Below, in pieces: positions 20,278-33,048 of a stretch of 64,000 nucleotides of DNA. Source of the DNA: Flavobacteriales bacterium (GTDB lineage Bacteria > Bacteroidota > Bacteroidia > Flavobacteriales_D > Sanyastnellaceae). The stretch's first letter is position 1. Every line of letters starts with the position of its first letter. The stretch spans positions 1 through 64,000 of the forward strand of contig CANIBZ010000002.1 in assembly GCA_947466425.1 (NCBI GenBank). The letters run 5' to 3'. Both the position numbers and the translations under genes were made by a program. The notes beneath the pieces are model-generated. The model worked only from the letters and a program-made list of their open reading frames with translations. It searched no databases and was not told where the DNA came from.

Positions 20278-21440
20278 CGTACTCGAATCTTTTCACCAAC
20301 ATGCAAGGTTTTCGATTCCTTGATATTATTTAGTTTGCAGATTTTAGAAACGCTTGTCTTGTTTTTTGAAGCGATTTTTGAGAGTGTATCTCCTGACTTC
20401 ACGGTATAATATTTTTTGTTGTTTGACGAGTTGTCCTTGGGCTGATTGGTTTTATTTCCTGAAACAATTAGCTTTTGTCCAACTTTCAATTTGCTAGTTT
20501 CCTTGATGTTGTTTTTTTCGCAAATACTTTTAACTGAAGTATTCTCTTCTTTTGCAATTGAAGATAAAGTTTCACCTGAGCGAACTACATGTGTTCGTGT
20601 TTTACTTTCGTCACTTGTCTTAGAAGTTGGTGATTCCATCATTGAATTTTGTCCAGCATCGCCCTCGTTTTGTATTTCAGAGATGCTTTCCACCTCTTTA
20701 ACTTTCAGAACTGATTCTGTCATGCATGGACAAATGCGCGCGCGCGTGATGGAGTCAGTTTGAAATTCTTTGTAAGGTTTAAATTCAAGTATTTTGCTTT
20801 TTACAGCAGGAAAACCTTTGTAGTTGCCGTCTGTGTTTTGTTCCCAATACTTTAGCGCTTGTTGATTGCTAATGCCGCAAAACTGCATTAACGTAAATGC
20901 GCTAAGCATTCCACTCTGGTGCCATCCGTTCCAACAGTGGATATAAATGGGAGCGATTTCTTGCGCATAAATAAGTTTGTTTAGATCAGTGAAGATTCCC
21001 TTCACCACATCTGGATTTAAATCGGGAAGACATCTGTAGTTAAATCCAAGCTCTTGCAAAGAATCTAACATTGGAGTAGGATAGTCTTGATCGAAATATT
21101 TTGAGTAGAGATAAATCGCGCCGCCGAATCCAGAAGTTCTCAGGTTGCTCAAGCCCCAATAGGGCAATGGGTGCGAATTATATGTTTTTGGTTCTGCTTC
21201 TTTTCTATGAAAGTTGTTCGACCCCCCGCGGTAAAGCACGTTATTTAATACAACGCGCATGTTGCGCACTCCGAACAGACTATCAGGTCCTTCCCCTTTA
21301 TTGTTCACCAGTTTGGTTTGAACGCTGTCTAACCCAAATACATCCTTTTGGGCAAAGCACAATTCATGAAAGAACAAAAAAGCAACTAAAAAAGTAATTC
21401 TGCGCAAAGTTATAATCATAATTATAAAATTAGCACTCAA
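20274..21440 (-). CDS. PTP/dual-specificity phosphatase-like protein with two C-terminal LysM domains
   Basis: IYIHCWNGWHQSGMLSAFTLMQF (PTP loop-like); two LysM copies THVVRSGETLSSIAKEENTSVKSICEKNNI and YYTVKSGDTLSKIASKNKTSVSKICKLNNI. Confidence 0.75.
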   Translation of the reverse strand: MSANFIIMIITLRRITFLVAFLFFHELCFAQKDVFGLDSVQTKLVNNKGEGPDSLFGVRNMRVVLNNVLYRGGSNNFHRKEAEPKTYNSHPLPYWGLSNLRTSGFGGAIYLYSKYFDQDYPTPMLDSLQELGFNYRCLPDLNPDVVKGIFTDLNKLIYAQEIAPIYIHCWNGWHQSGMLSAFTLMQFCGISNQQALKYWEQNTDGNYKGFPAVKSKILEFKPYKEFQTDSITRARICPCMTESVLKVKEVESISEIQNEGDAGQNSMMESPTSKTSDESKTRTHVVRSGETLSSIAKEENTSVKSICEKNNIKETSKLKVGQKLIVSGNKTNQPKDNSSNNKKYYTVKSGDTLSKIASKNKTSVSKICKLNNIKESKTLHVGEKIRVR

Positions 21441-21482
21441 TGAAAGAGCTACTAGGGACCAAGAACTCCTTTTTCGAACGAC

Positions 21483-21959
21483 TTATTGTGCATATTCAAA
21501 TAGCTCTTTGGTGGAATAGCTGCTGTAATAATTCAAGAAGCGGTTTTTCCAACCCACATTGTTAGCCGGTAAATGATGAAACAAGTCGCGGAATCCCTTG
21601 CATTGCTCTTTCATGTAGGAGCGAAAAGCAAACTGATCGTTTTCATTCAAACTAGCGAAAGCCAACAAACAGCGCAAAGTTGCAATGTTCAAGTTGTCGA
21701 ATAAGTGCCAGCGCGAAAGCGGACCGTTCATCACATGCACTCTTCCATCTTTCAAAAAGACAATCATGCAATCGCCATTTTTACGAAGGTGAATCATTTT
21801 TCCAGGCTCATATCCCAGTCGCGCCGCGTGACTCGTGCTGAAACCAGCTTGCTGATTAAATCCGTTGTTGTTAAAGATTTTCCACAACTTAGGACCGGCT
21901 GTGAATAGAGGCAAGAAATCCGATGTGGTCTCGCTGAAGTAAGGGTTTTGTGTTTTCAT
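21483..21959 (-). CDS. hypothetical protein
   Basis: 158 aa ORF preceded by a palindrome; no family recognised. Confidence 0.6.
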   Translation of the reverse strand: MKTQNPYFSETTSDFLPLFTAGPKLWKIFNNNGFNQQAGFSTSHAARLGYEPGKMIHLRKNGDCMIVFLKDGRVHVMNGPLSRWHLFDNLNIATLRCLLAFASLNENDQFAFRSYMKEQCKGFRDLFHHLPANNVGWKNRFLNYYSSYSTKELFEYAQ

Positions 21960-21979
21960 GAGACAAATGTTTTGTCTCA
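21959..21979. promoter_or_regulatory. Perfect palindrome overlapping the start codon of the 21483-21959 gene
   Basis: TGAGACAAA-TGT-TTTGTCTCA, 9-bp arms. Confidence 0.6.
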
Positions 21980-22031
21980 GGTCGTAATGTATTTACGAGA
22001 TGATTTTTGAAAGAAAATTATTTTTATTTGG

Positions 22032-22056
22032 ACTTAGTGTAAAATTTACACTAAGT
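22032..22056. promoter_or_regulatory. Perfect 12-bp-arm palindrome upstream of pfkA
   Basis: ACTTAGTGTAAA-A-TTTACACTAAGT, about 20 nt before the pfkA ATG. Confidence 0.65.
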
Positions 22057-22076
22057 TAGCATTCTAGTTTAGAAAC

Positions 22077-24067
<1,991 letters not shown>

Positions 24068-24110
24068 TTGAAGAGAAATCATAGTTTGAAACAACAGTAA
24101 AAAAAGAGAA

Positions 24111-24974
24111 ATGATACTTATAGCTGATAGCGGGTCCACTAAATGTGATTGGGCTCTCATTGACGAGAAAGGATCTCGATTAGGGAATTTTGAAACGATG
24201 GGTTTGAATCCATATTTTCACGATGAGAAAGTTGTTGAAGGTGCCATTCGAGGAAATGCACCTCTGGCCCTTTACGCCGATAAAATTTCTCATGTTTATT
24301 TTTACGGGGCTGGAAGCAGCACGCCAACGATGTGTGGAATTATTGAACGCGGTCTGCGTGCTGTTTTTCCAACTGCTGAATTATTGATTGAACACGATTT
24401 GTTGGGAAGTGCTTATTCAACATACGACGGAGAGCCTTGCATTTCTTGTATACTTGGAACAGGAAGCAATTCTTGTTTCTTCGATGGAAAAGATATTCAT
24501 GAGTCTGTTCCTTCATTGGCTTACATCTTAGGCGATGAAGCGAGTGGTTCTTACTTTGGTAAGATTTTGTTGCGCGAATATTTCTACAAAAAACTTCCAG
24601 CTGAAATCGCTGAAGCGTTTGAGAAGAGTTTCCCACTAAGCAAAGACGAATTCATTTCGAAAATATACCGCGAGCCAAACGCAAACGTTTACCTTGCAAG
24701 TTTCACGCGCTTCATTGGAAACTTCGCTCATCATCCACATGTGATGAATTGGGTAGTGAATGGTATGCGCGAATTCTTAGATATTCATGTGAAGTCCTTT
24801 GAAAATTGGGACAAAGTTCCTGTTCATTTCGTTGGCTCGATCTCTCACTATTTCAAACATTGTTTGGAAGAAGCATGCAGATTGGAAGGTGTGAGATTGG
24901 GTAACATCATTAAGAAACCTATCGACGGTTTGGTGAAGTACCATGTAAAATACGTATTTCATCACGCAGAATGA
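24111..24974 (+). CDS. BadF/BadG-type ATPase, N-acetylglucosamine kinase-like
   Basis: MILIADSGSTKCDWALIDEKG; CILGTGSNSCFFDG; LGDEASGSYFGKILL. Confidence 0.85.
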   Translation: MILIADSGSTKCDWALIDEKGSRLGNFETMGLNPYFHDEKVVEGAIRGNAPLALYADKISHVYFYGAGSSTPTMCGIIERGLRAVFPTAELLIEHDLLGSAYSTYDGEPCISCILGTGSNSCFFDGKDIHESVPSLAYILGDEASGSYFGKILLREYFYKKLPAEIAEAFEKSFPLSKDEFISKIYREPNANVYLASFTRFIGNFAHHPHVMNWVVNGMREFLDIHVKSFENWDKVPVHFVGSISHYFKHCLEEACRLEGVRLGNIIKKPIDGLVKYHVKYVFHHAE

Positions 24975-25597
24975 AAGGAGCCATTTTCGATTTAGACGGT
25001 GTCTTGGTAGATACTGCGAAGTATCATTATCAAGCTTGGAAGCGATTAGCAAATTCTGTTGGGGTTGAATTTTCATTGGATGACAACGAACATTTAAAAG
25101 GTGTAAGTCGTGCTGAATCTTTGGAAATCATTTTAAAGAAAGGAAACATTGCGAAATCGGCAGAGGAGAAGCAAGCACTCATGGACGTAAAGAATGAATG
25201 GTATTTGGAATTGGCTGCAGAAATGAATGCCGATGAAGCATTGCCCGGAGCCATTCCTTTCCTAGAATCTTGTAAGTCGAAAGGAATTAAAATCGCATTG
25301 GGCTCTTCTTCGAAGAATGCCCCGATGATTTTAGAACGTTTAGGGATTACGCATTTTTTCGATGCTATTGTAGATGGAAATGTCGTTTCCAAATCGAAGC
25401 CTGATCCAACAGTCTTTTTAACAGCTGCTGAAAAACTCGGATTAACTCCAAGTGAATGCATCGTTTTCGAAGATGCTATTTCAGGTGTTCAAGCTGCTAA
25501 AACCGGAGGGTTTTATTGTGTGGGCATTGGAACGAAAGAAGTTCTTCCACTTGCCGATGAGATTGCAACTACGCTCGGAGAGTATAGTGTGAGGTAA
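24971..25597 (+). CDS. pgmB: beta-phosphoglucomutase
   Basis: HAD motif FDLDGVLVDTAKYHYQAWKRLA; ALGSSSKNAPMILERLGI; VFEDAISGVQAAKTGG. Confidence 0.92.
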   Translation: MKGAIFDLDGVLVDTAKYHYQAWKRLANSVGVEFSLDDNEHLKGVSRAESLEIILKKGNIAKSAEEKQALMDVKNEWYLELAAEMNADEALPGAIPFLESCKSKGIKIALGSSSKNAPMILERLGITHFFDAIVDGNVVSKSKPDPTVFLTAAEKLGLTPSECIVFEDAISGVQAAKTGGFYCVGIGTKEVLPLADEIATTLGEYSVR

Positions 25598-25598
25598 C

Positions 25599-27746
25599 TC
25601 AATCCCACCACATGTGCTGGTAGTTAGACATGTCAGGCTGACTCCAATCGCCGCGACCGTTGTAAAACTCAACGTCTCCATCGTCGTAGAGTGTAAACAG
25701 TTTTGATGCGCCGTAGTTGTTAAGTGTTACAATATAGGCCTTCTCGTTTTCTCTTCGTTCGAATAAAAAACTGCTGAAGTTGCGATATCCTTTCAATCCA
25801 TAATCAACTTCAGATTGTAAGCTGTTCGCATAGAAATATCCGCTGTTGAATGGAAAAAACTTAACGAGCATTTCATTGAAAGATGCGATACCATGGTAGT
25901 CTTCGGTTGTGAGTTGGAAAGTACAGTATCCCGCTTGTTTTGATTTTTTTGTAATGGTGAATCCTCTTGAAACTAATATGGAGTCTATCTGTTGTTCATG
26001 CGGGTCATAAGCGCTTACTGGAGCATTAAACGTATACGAAATTTCTCCATCAACCTTAACATACGCATTTGGTAGGAAAGTGTATCCATTTTGATTGCAA
26101 TACTCAACTACCTTCCAAATGATTTCTGCTTCTTGATCTATTTTTTCTTTTTCAACGAAACTCGGAGAAGGGTCTTGAATACTGTTGTTGTAGAATTGTC
26201 TTATATAGGTTGAAATCACGGCTGCTCTCCACACTTTAAGTTCGTCTTTAGGAGCAGAAACGATCTTTACAGGTTCTATTTTTTCGCATTTCCCGAGTTT
26301 GAATCCGGAAGAATAAAAGCAATTGCGCAGCGTATTTCCCAACGAATCTTTTTGAATCCAATTTCCATTCAGTAAATCGTTGATATAATGTTTCTCGGTT
26401 TTTAATTTTCCGTTTCGATAGAAATCTCTTTCGGTTTGTTCTTTTTCATGAAGAACAAGTTCCCATTTGAAATTCCCATTTTCGTAGAATTGCTCAATGT
26501 GCTGATCTGTAATGCCGTCTTTGTAGGTGTAGTAGGACTGAGATTGCATTTTGCCAGGGGAGTAATAAGTGGCCATCAACTGCTTTGTATTCCCGCTTCC
26601 AATATTTGGAGTTAGGTTTAAGTGTTTCATGCTGCCGTCCTCGAAATACTCTGCGCTTAGCGTGTCGTTTTTCGCTCTGTAATAGGTTTTTCTTTTGAGT
26701 TGTCCAGTTTCGAAGTAAGCGTAGTATTCCGAAATTTCCGAGGGGCCGTGATAGTATATGGTAATGTCATTCGGAATCCCATTGTCGAAATAGGATTTCT
26801 CGAAGCCTCTTCCGTCGAGTAATATTTCTTTTTCGTAAACCACTTGTCCCTTTTCGTTATAACGAGTGGTTTTAGGCACAGGCCAATAATATTTTTCGTC
26901 GTTGAATACTTCTGTCGTTGCAATTTTTCCAGTGTTGTAGTTATAACTAACCCAAGTGCCAATGCCGAAGTCGTCTTTGTAGGATTTTACCTCAGAAAGT
27001 TTTCCATCGAAAAAATAAGTACGCCATTCACCATTTTTTCTGCCGTCGACATATTGTCCTTTTGAAATGAGCACGCCTTCTTCGTTGTAGGATTCATAAG
27101 GGCCGTTTAAGCCAAGATCATATTGCGCCAACGCGTTTTTTGTATATGAATAGGTGCTGAGTGTGTTTAGTTTTCCATTTTGAAAGTAGGTCTTACTTAC
27201 CCCAACGATAACAACTTGCCAACCGTATCCTTCAGAATCAATCGTGTGCTCAGGAATGACATCCGATGAAAAACCTTTGAGTTCTTCAGCGCGAAGCGCG
27301 GCATAAGATTCAACGGATTGTAGTTTGCCATTCGGATAATAATGAGAATCTTGCCAGCAGCGTCTGCCGGTTTGATCGTGGTAGTATTTTGTTGTGCGTT
27401 CTAATTTCCCGTCTTCTCGGTATTGTTTGTATTCCGCTATGGTGCTATCGCGCTTCACACGTTCGAAGTGTGTTCGCTTTCGCGTTGGGTTGATGTAGTT
27501 CGTTGTTTCAAGTTGAATGATTCCTTTTTTGAATATGCGCTTCTCGTATACCTCAGCGGTATTCGCCATATACTGAATGCATGTGCCATCCATAAGGTTG
27601 CTTGGAGAAACATCCCAGTAGGTTGAGAAGAAGTAGTTACTACCTTTTTTGTTATACGGATTGAAAATGCATTGAATCTCTTGTGCCGAACTGCAAACAG
27701 GTTGTCCGAGAATTAAGAGGCAAAGAATTAAAACAATTTTATTCAT
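25599..27746 (-). CDS. MORN-variant (YwqK-like) repeat exported protein
   Basis: Signal peptide; repeats such as YYPNGKLQSVESY, YFQNGKLNTLSTYSY, YFDGKLSEVKSYKDD, FYRNGKLKTEKHYINDLLNGNW. Confidence 0.75.
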   Translation of the reverse strand: MNKIVLILCLLILGQPVCSSAQEIQCIFNPYNKKGSNYFFSTYWDVSPSNLMDGTCIQYMANTAEVYEKRIFKKGIIQLETTNYINPTRKRTHFERVKRDSTIAEYKQYREDGKLERTTKYYHDQTGRRCWQDSHYYPNGKLQSVESYAALRAEELKGFSSDVIPEHTIDSEGYGWQVVIVGVSKTYFQNGKLNTLSTYSYTKNALAQYDLGLNGPYESYNEEGVLISKGQYVDGRKNGEWRTYFFDGKLSEVKSYKDDFGIGTWVSYNYNTGKIATTEVFNDEKYYWPVPKTTRYNEKGQVVYEKEILLDGRGFEKSYFDNGIPNDITIYYHGPSEISEYYAYFETGQLKRKTYYRAKNDTLSAEYFEDGSMKHLNLTPNIGSGNTKQLMATYYSPGKMQSQSYYTYKDGITDQHIEQFYENGNFKWELVLHEKEQTERDFYRNGKLKTEKHYINDLLNGNWIQKDSLGNTLRNCFYSSGFKLGKCEKIEPVKIVSAPKDELKVWRAAVISTYIRQFYNNSIQDPSPSFVEKEKIDQEAEIIWKVVEYCNQNGYTFLPNAYVKVDGEISYTFNAPVSAYDPHEQQIDSILVSRGFTITKKSKQAGYCTFQLTTEDYHGIASFNEMLVKFFPFNSGYFYANSLQSEVDYGLKGYRNFSSFLFERRENEKAYIVTLNNYGASKLFTLYDDGDVEFYNGRGDWSQPDMSNYQHMWWD

Positions 27747-27898
27747 TGGTATAAAGGTATAGAAGTCTTGCTGTACAAGCTAAACCAATCATGGTTCAAT
27801 CTTGAATAAGGATAACTAGCACATAAGGATTCGGGAACTTTCAGTGTAAAATTTCAAAACTCAATTTGGAGTAATGACACTTATAAGTTACATTTGAT

Positions 27899-28243
27899 AT
27901 GCAGAAAATTCGAAGAATAGTATTTTACGGAGATTATTTTAATCGATTCTATTATGAGCAAGATATTAGAGTCAGGAAGAAGATTAATTGGCTAATTGAA
28001 TTGGTTGTAACTCACCAGAAGTTATCCAGCAACCACATGAAGAGTATTCGGAATGTAAAAGGATTGTTTGAACTTCGGGTTATGCTTGGAACGAATTGTT
28101 GGAGAATTTTTTGCTTTTTTGATGAAGGGAATATTGTGGTATTGCTGAATGGATTTGTTAAGAAGGATCAGAAAACTCCAATGAGAGAAATAGAAAAAGC
28201 GAAACTATTAATGTACAAATATCATGAAGAAAGAAAAAGGTAA
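27899..28243 (+). CDS. RelE/HigB-type toxin (phage Gp49-like family)
   Basis: VKGLFELRVMLGTNCWRIFCFFDEGNIVVLLNGFVKKDQKTPMREIEKAKLLMYKY; overlaps a downstream HTH antitoxin. Confidence 0.86.
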   Translation: MQKIRRIVFYGDYFNRFYYEQDIRVRKKINWLIELVVTHQKLSSNHMKSIRNVKGLFELRVMLGTNCWRIFCFFDEGNIVVLLNGFVKKDQKTPMREIEKAKLLMYKYHEERKR

Positions 28244-28526
28244 ATTAACAACTTGGTCGGAATTTAAGGATGAGCACTTTGGTCTAATTGGAACTCCTGA
28301 GCGAGATGCGTATGAAAGAGATGCTACGGCATTTGTAATCGGAATGCGATTACGTGCATATAGAGAGGAAGCTAACCTTACTCAAGAACAGTTTGCTCAA
28401 AAAGTGAACAAGAAACGCAGTTATATTTCTCGTATTGAAAACGACGGACGCAACATGACGTTGAAGACGCTTTTGGAATTGTTCGAAGTTGGTTTGGGAA
28501 AAAAGGTTACAATTGAAATTAAATAA
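28224..28526 (+). CDS. HigA-type XRE-family antitoxin
   Basis: LRAYREEANLTQEQFAQKVNKKRSYISRIENDGRNMTLKTLLELFEVGLGKKV; overlaps the toxin ORF by 20 nt. Confidence 0.87.
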   Translation: MKKEKGKLTTWSEFKDEHFGLIGTPERDAYERDATAFVIGMRLRAYREEANLTQEQFAQKVNKKRSYISRIENDGRNMTLKTLLELFEVGLGKKVTIEIK

Positions 28527-28528
28527 TC

Positions 28529-28846
28529 ATGGGTGCGCTTCCTTTGTTTTTGGTTGGATTAGCCTTTTCCATTGCAGCATTTATCACAATGAAGTTCCCC
28601 CCAAAGAAGATTAATGGCATATACGGATATCGCACTGCGAGAAGTATGAAGTCTCAAGAGAATTGGGACATAGCTCAGCGCTATTCTTCGCGGCTTATGC
28701 TGAAGCAAGGATTGGGTATACTTGCAATTGCAGGATTGCTGAACGTGCTGCCTTTACCAGAAGAAGTGGCTGCAATTATTTCAGTTGCGTTATTGATTCT
28801 TAGCGTTATTGTTCTTTTTGTGCAAACAGAAAAGAAATTAAAATAA
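28529..28846 (+). CDS. SdpI/YfhL family membrane protein
   Basis: FPPKKINGIYGYRTARSMKSQENWDIAQRYSS is typical of the family. Confidence 0.82.
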   Translation: MGALPLFLVGLAFSIAAFITMKFPPKKINGIYGYRTARSMKSQENWDIAQRYSSRLMLKQGLGILAIAGLLNVLPLPEEVAAIISVALLILSVIVLFVQTEKKLK

Positions 28847-28849
28847 AAA

Positions 28850-28875
28850 AGGCCGACAAATTGTCGACCATTTTT
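28850..28875. terminator. Bidirectional terminator-like hairpin between convergent genes
   Basis: AAAGGCCGACAAATTGTCGACCATTTTT between the stops at 28846 and 28900. Confidence 0.7.
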
Positions 28876-28899
28876 CCTCAACACCTTCAACTTCACGAA

Positions 28900-31176
<2,277 letters not shown>

Positions 31177-31278
31177 TTATTTCTAGTTTGAAGACTCAAA
31201 TGTAGAGGCTAACTTAGGATACAGATTATCAATATTTTTTATGTAATTATAGTTTTTGTTTATACCTTTTAGACGGTA

Positions 31279-32256
31279 TCAATTCCCTCCATGCTGAAAA
31301 CATCTGCCGTTTTCACTAAGCGTCATGCGTCTGCAGCGGTCACCAGCTTTCGTTATGCCAGAGCATTGTACAGACGTTCCTGATTTCAGGGAAGAACTAG
31401 AACCACTTTTGGAATTAGATGCCTGCCAAGACCAGCAGCTTTGACAAACTTCTTTTTCAAGTTTTGTTTCTTGATCATCTGGCAAGGCCGGAAAAAAATC
31501 AATCCCTGTTTGTCTTTCAACTTCATCAACGCTTATGGCGAATGTGCTTAGAGATGCGCTAGATGAAGCATTTGGAAGAATAAACCCTATTGCATGAATT
31601 TCGGGTTGGGTATAATCTAAAATAACTTTGTAATAGTAGTTTGGAATAGAAACACCATTGCTTCCAATAGCAGGAAGTCCTTTCGATAATAGAGGGCCAG
31701 TAACAATATAGATGGCCTTATTGTCAATTGCCCAAGATCGCATGAGTTCTTCCAAGCGTTTCCAAACACCACGATTGAATCCAGGCAGTTGTGGACTCAT
31801 ATTGCTGAAGTAAAAGCTTTCTTTCATAGTTACGGCGGACCATCCCATATCAGCAGCAGGAGCCAAATGACCTTTGTCGTATCCTGATTTTAAATAGTCA
31901 CTATTTTCAGCCGTACCAGTCGAAACCATTGGATCGACAAGAAATTTATCTGTTCGTTCGAAGAGACTCGTGGTTTCTTCTTTGGTTAATTCATATGCGA
32001 TCCATTTCGCTTGCTCGTGTTCTTCCGAATAGACAAAGGAATAACCGGTATGAGAGATTATTTTTTCGTTGGGAAGTAGGGCCGGATATTCAAGATGCGA
32101 GATGGATTCTGACGGGACGATGTCTTGCTTTAATTCTTGCTGAACTTTCTGAGTAGTTTGATAAACAGGTTCACTGCTCGATTGAAATGCGAATACAATA
32201 GCAACGAGCAACGACATTGTTGCAACGAGTATAAATATTTTCTTTGATCGGTTCAT
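31279..32256 (-). CDS. DNA/RNA non-specific endonuclease, membrane-anchored or secreted, with C-terminal Cys/His motif
   Basis: N-terminal hydrophobic anchor; YDKGHLAPAADM (DRGH-like); C-terminal QCSGITKAGDRCRRMTLSENGRCFQHGG. Confidence 0.87.
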   Translation of the reverse strand: MNRSKKIFILVATMSLLVAIVFAFQSSSEPVYQTTQKVQQELKQDIVPSESISHLEYPALLPNEKIISHTGYSFVYSEEHEQAKWIAYELTKEETTSLFERTDKFLVDPMVSTGTAENSDYLKSGYDKGHLAPAADMGWSAVTMKESFYFSNMSPQLPGFNRGVWKRLEELMRSWAIDNKAIYIVTGPLLSKGLPAIGSNGVSIPNYYYKVILDYTQPEIHAIGFILPNASSSASLSTFAISVDEVERQTGIDFFPALPDDQETKLEKEVCQSCWSWQASNSKSGSSSSLKSGTSVQCSGITKAGDRCRRMTLSENGRCFQHGGN

Positions 32257-32265
32257 AGTGATAAC

Positions 32266-32886
32266 TTAATCGTTTAGTCCTTTACCGTTGAAGATGGCTT
32301 CCATGCACTTTTCTATTCGAGAAAGGCGAGTGGCAGATTGCTTGGCTTGAGAGAAGTGTAGTAAGTATCCGCGTTGTCTACCTGGAGTTAATTTCTCGAA
32401 TGCCGCTTTCAATTCAGGAAGTTCTTTGAATTTATTTTTCAATTCATCGGGTATGGGGTATTCCGATGTTTTCTTCGCTTCGACTTTTGCTCCTGATTTT
32501 TCAATTTCAGTAGCCTCGAAGATGTATTGAAGAATTGTCTTTTTAATTTTTAAAATTTCTTTTGCATTCGTGAATCGAAGTTGTCTTCCTGAATTCGTAT
32601 TCTCAGTGGGTTGAACCAATAGTTGTTCAGGATCGCTGAGCAAGGCTCCTTTGAAAAACATGACCGTTGAGTATTCCTTGAAACTGCCTAGCATGAAAAT
32701 GTTTTTCTTTTTGAAGGTATAGGCGGGAAATCCCCATTTAATTTCCTCGTCTAAGCCAGTTTCTAGCGCTATTTCTCGAAGCGCCTTCATTTCTGAATTC
32801 CGAATAATGATTCGACATTGCGGGGTGCCGACGAGTTTGCATCTGCCGCAGCCTTCTTCGAGTATGATGTCTACTTGAGGGTTCAT
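32266..32886 (-). CDS. YdeI/OmpD-associated family protein (DUF1801 plus YdeI-like region)
   Basis: IKWGFPAYTFKKKNIFMLGSFKEYSTVMFFKGALLSDPE...LTPGRQRGYLLHFSQAKQSATRLSRIEKCMEAIFNGKG. Confidence 0.87.
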   Translation of the reverse strand: MNPQVDIILEEGCGRCKLVGTPQCRIIIRNSEMKALREIALETGLDEEIKWGFPAYTFKKKNIFMLGSFKEYSTVMFFKGALLSDPEQLLVQPTENTNSGRQLRFTNAKEILKIKKTILQYIFEATEIEKSGAKVEAKKTSEYPIPDELKNKFKELPELKAAFEKLTPGRQRGYLLHFSQAKQSATRLSRIEKCMEAIFNGKGLND

Positions 32887-32890
32887 GATG

Positions 32891-32959
32891 TATCAAAGAT
32901 ACGAATGTCCTGTGGACTAATGTGCGAAGCACGAATGTCCTGCTGACGAATGCCGATGG
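32891..32959. repeat. Mini-hairpin array 2 (CGAATG linker family)
   Basis: TATCaaaGATA-CGAATG-TCCtgtGGA-CTAATG-TGCgaaGCA-CGAATG-TCctgctGA-CGAATG-CCgatGG. Confidence 0.88.
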
Positions 32960-32997
32960 CGAGTCTTTGAAAAGGGAAGAAAAGGTAAGATTAATCG

Positions 32998-33017
32998 GGT
33001 CGAAATATCTTTCGACC
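32998..33017. repeat. Hairpin GGTCGAAA-TATC-TTTCGACC
   Basis: 8-bp perfect stem, 4-nt loop, in the gap between the 33049 gene stop and the 32886 gene start. Confidence 0.8.
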
Positions 33018-33048
33018 ATAGGTAAGAGAAGGTAAGAAAGTGGAAGAG

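Noticed and set aside
20740-20752. GCGCGCGCG-like run inside the PTP/LysM gene
   Set aside because: Short, in-frame coding sequence; too short to call a functional repeat.
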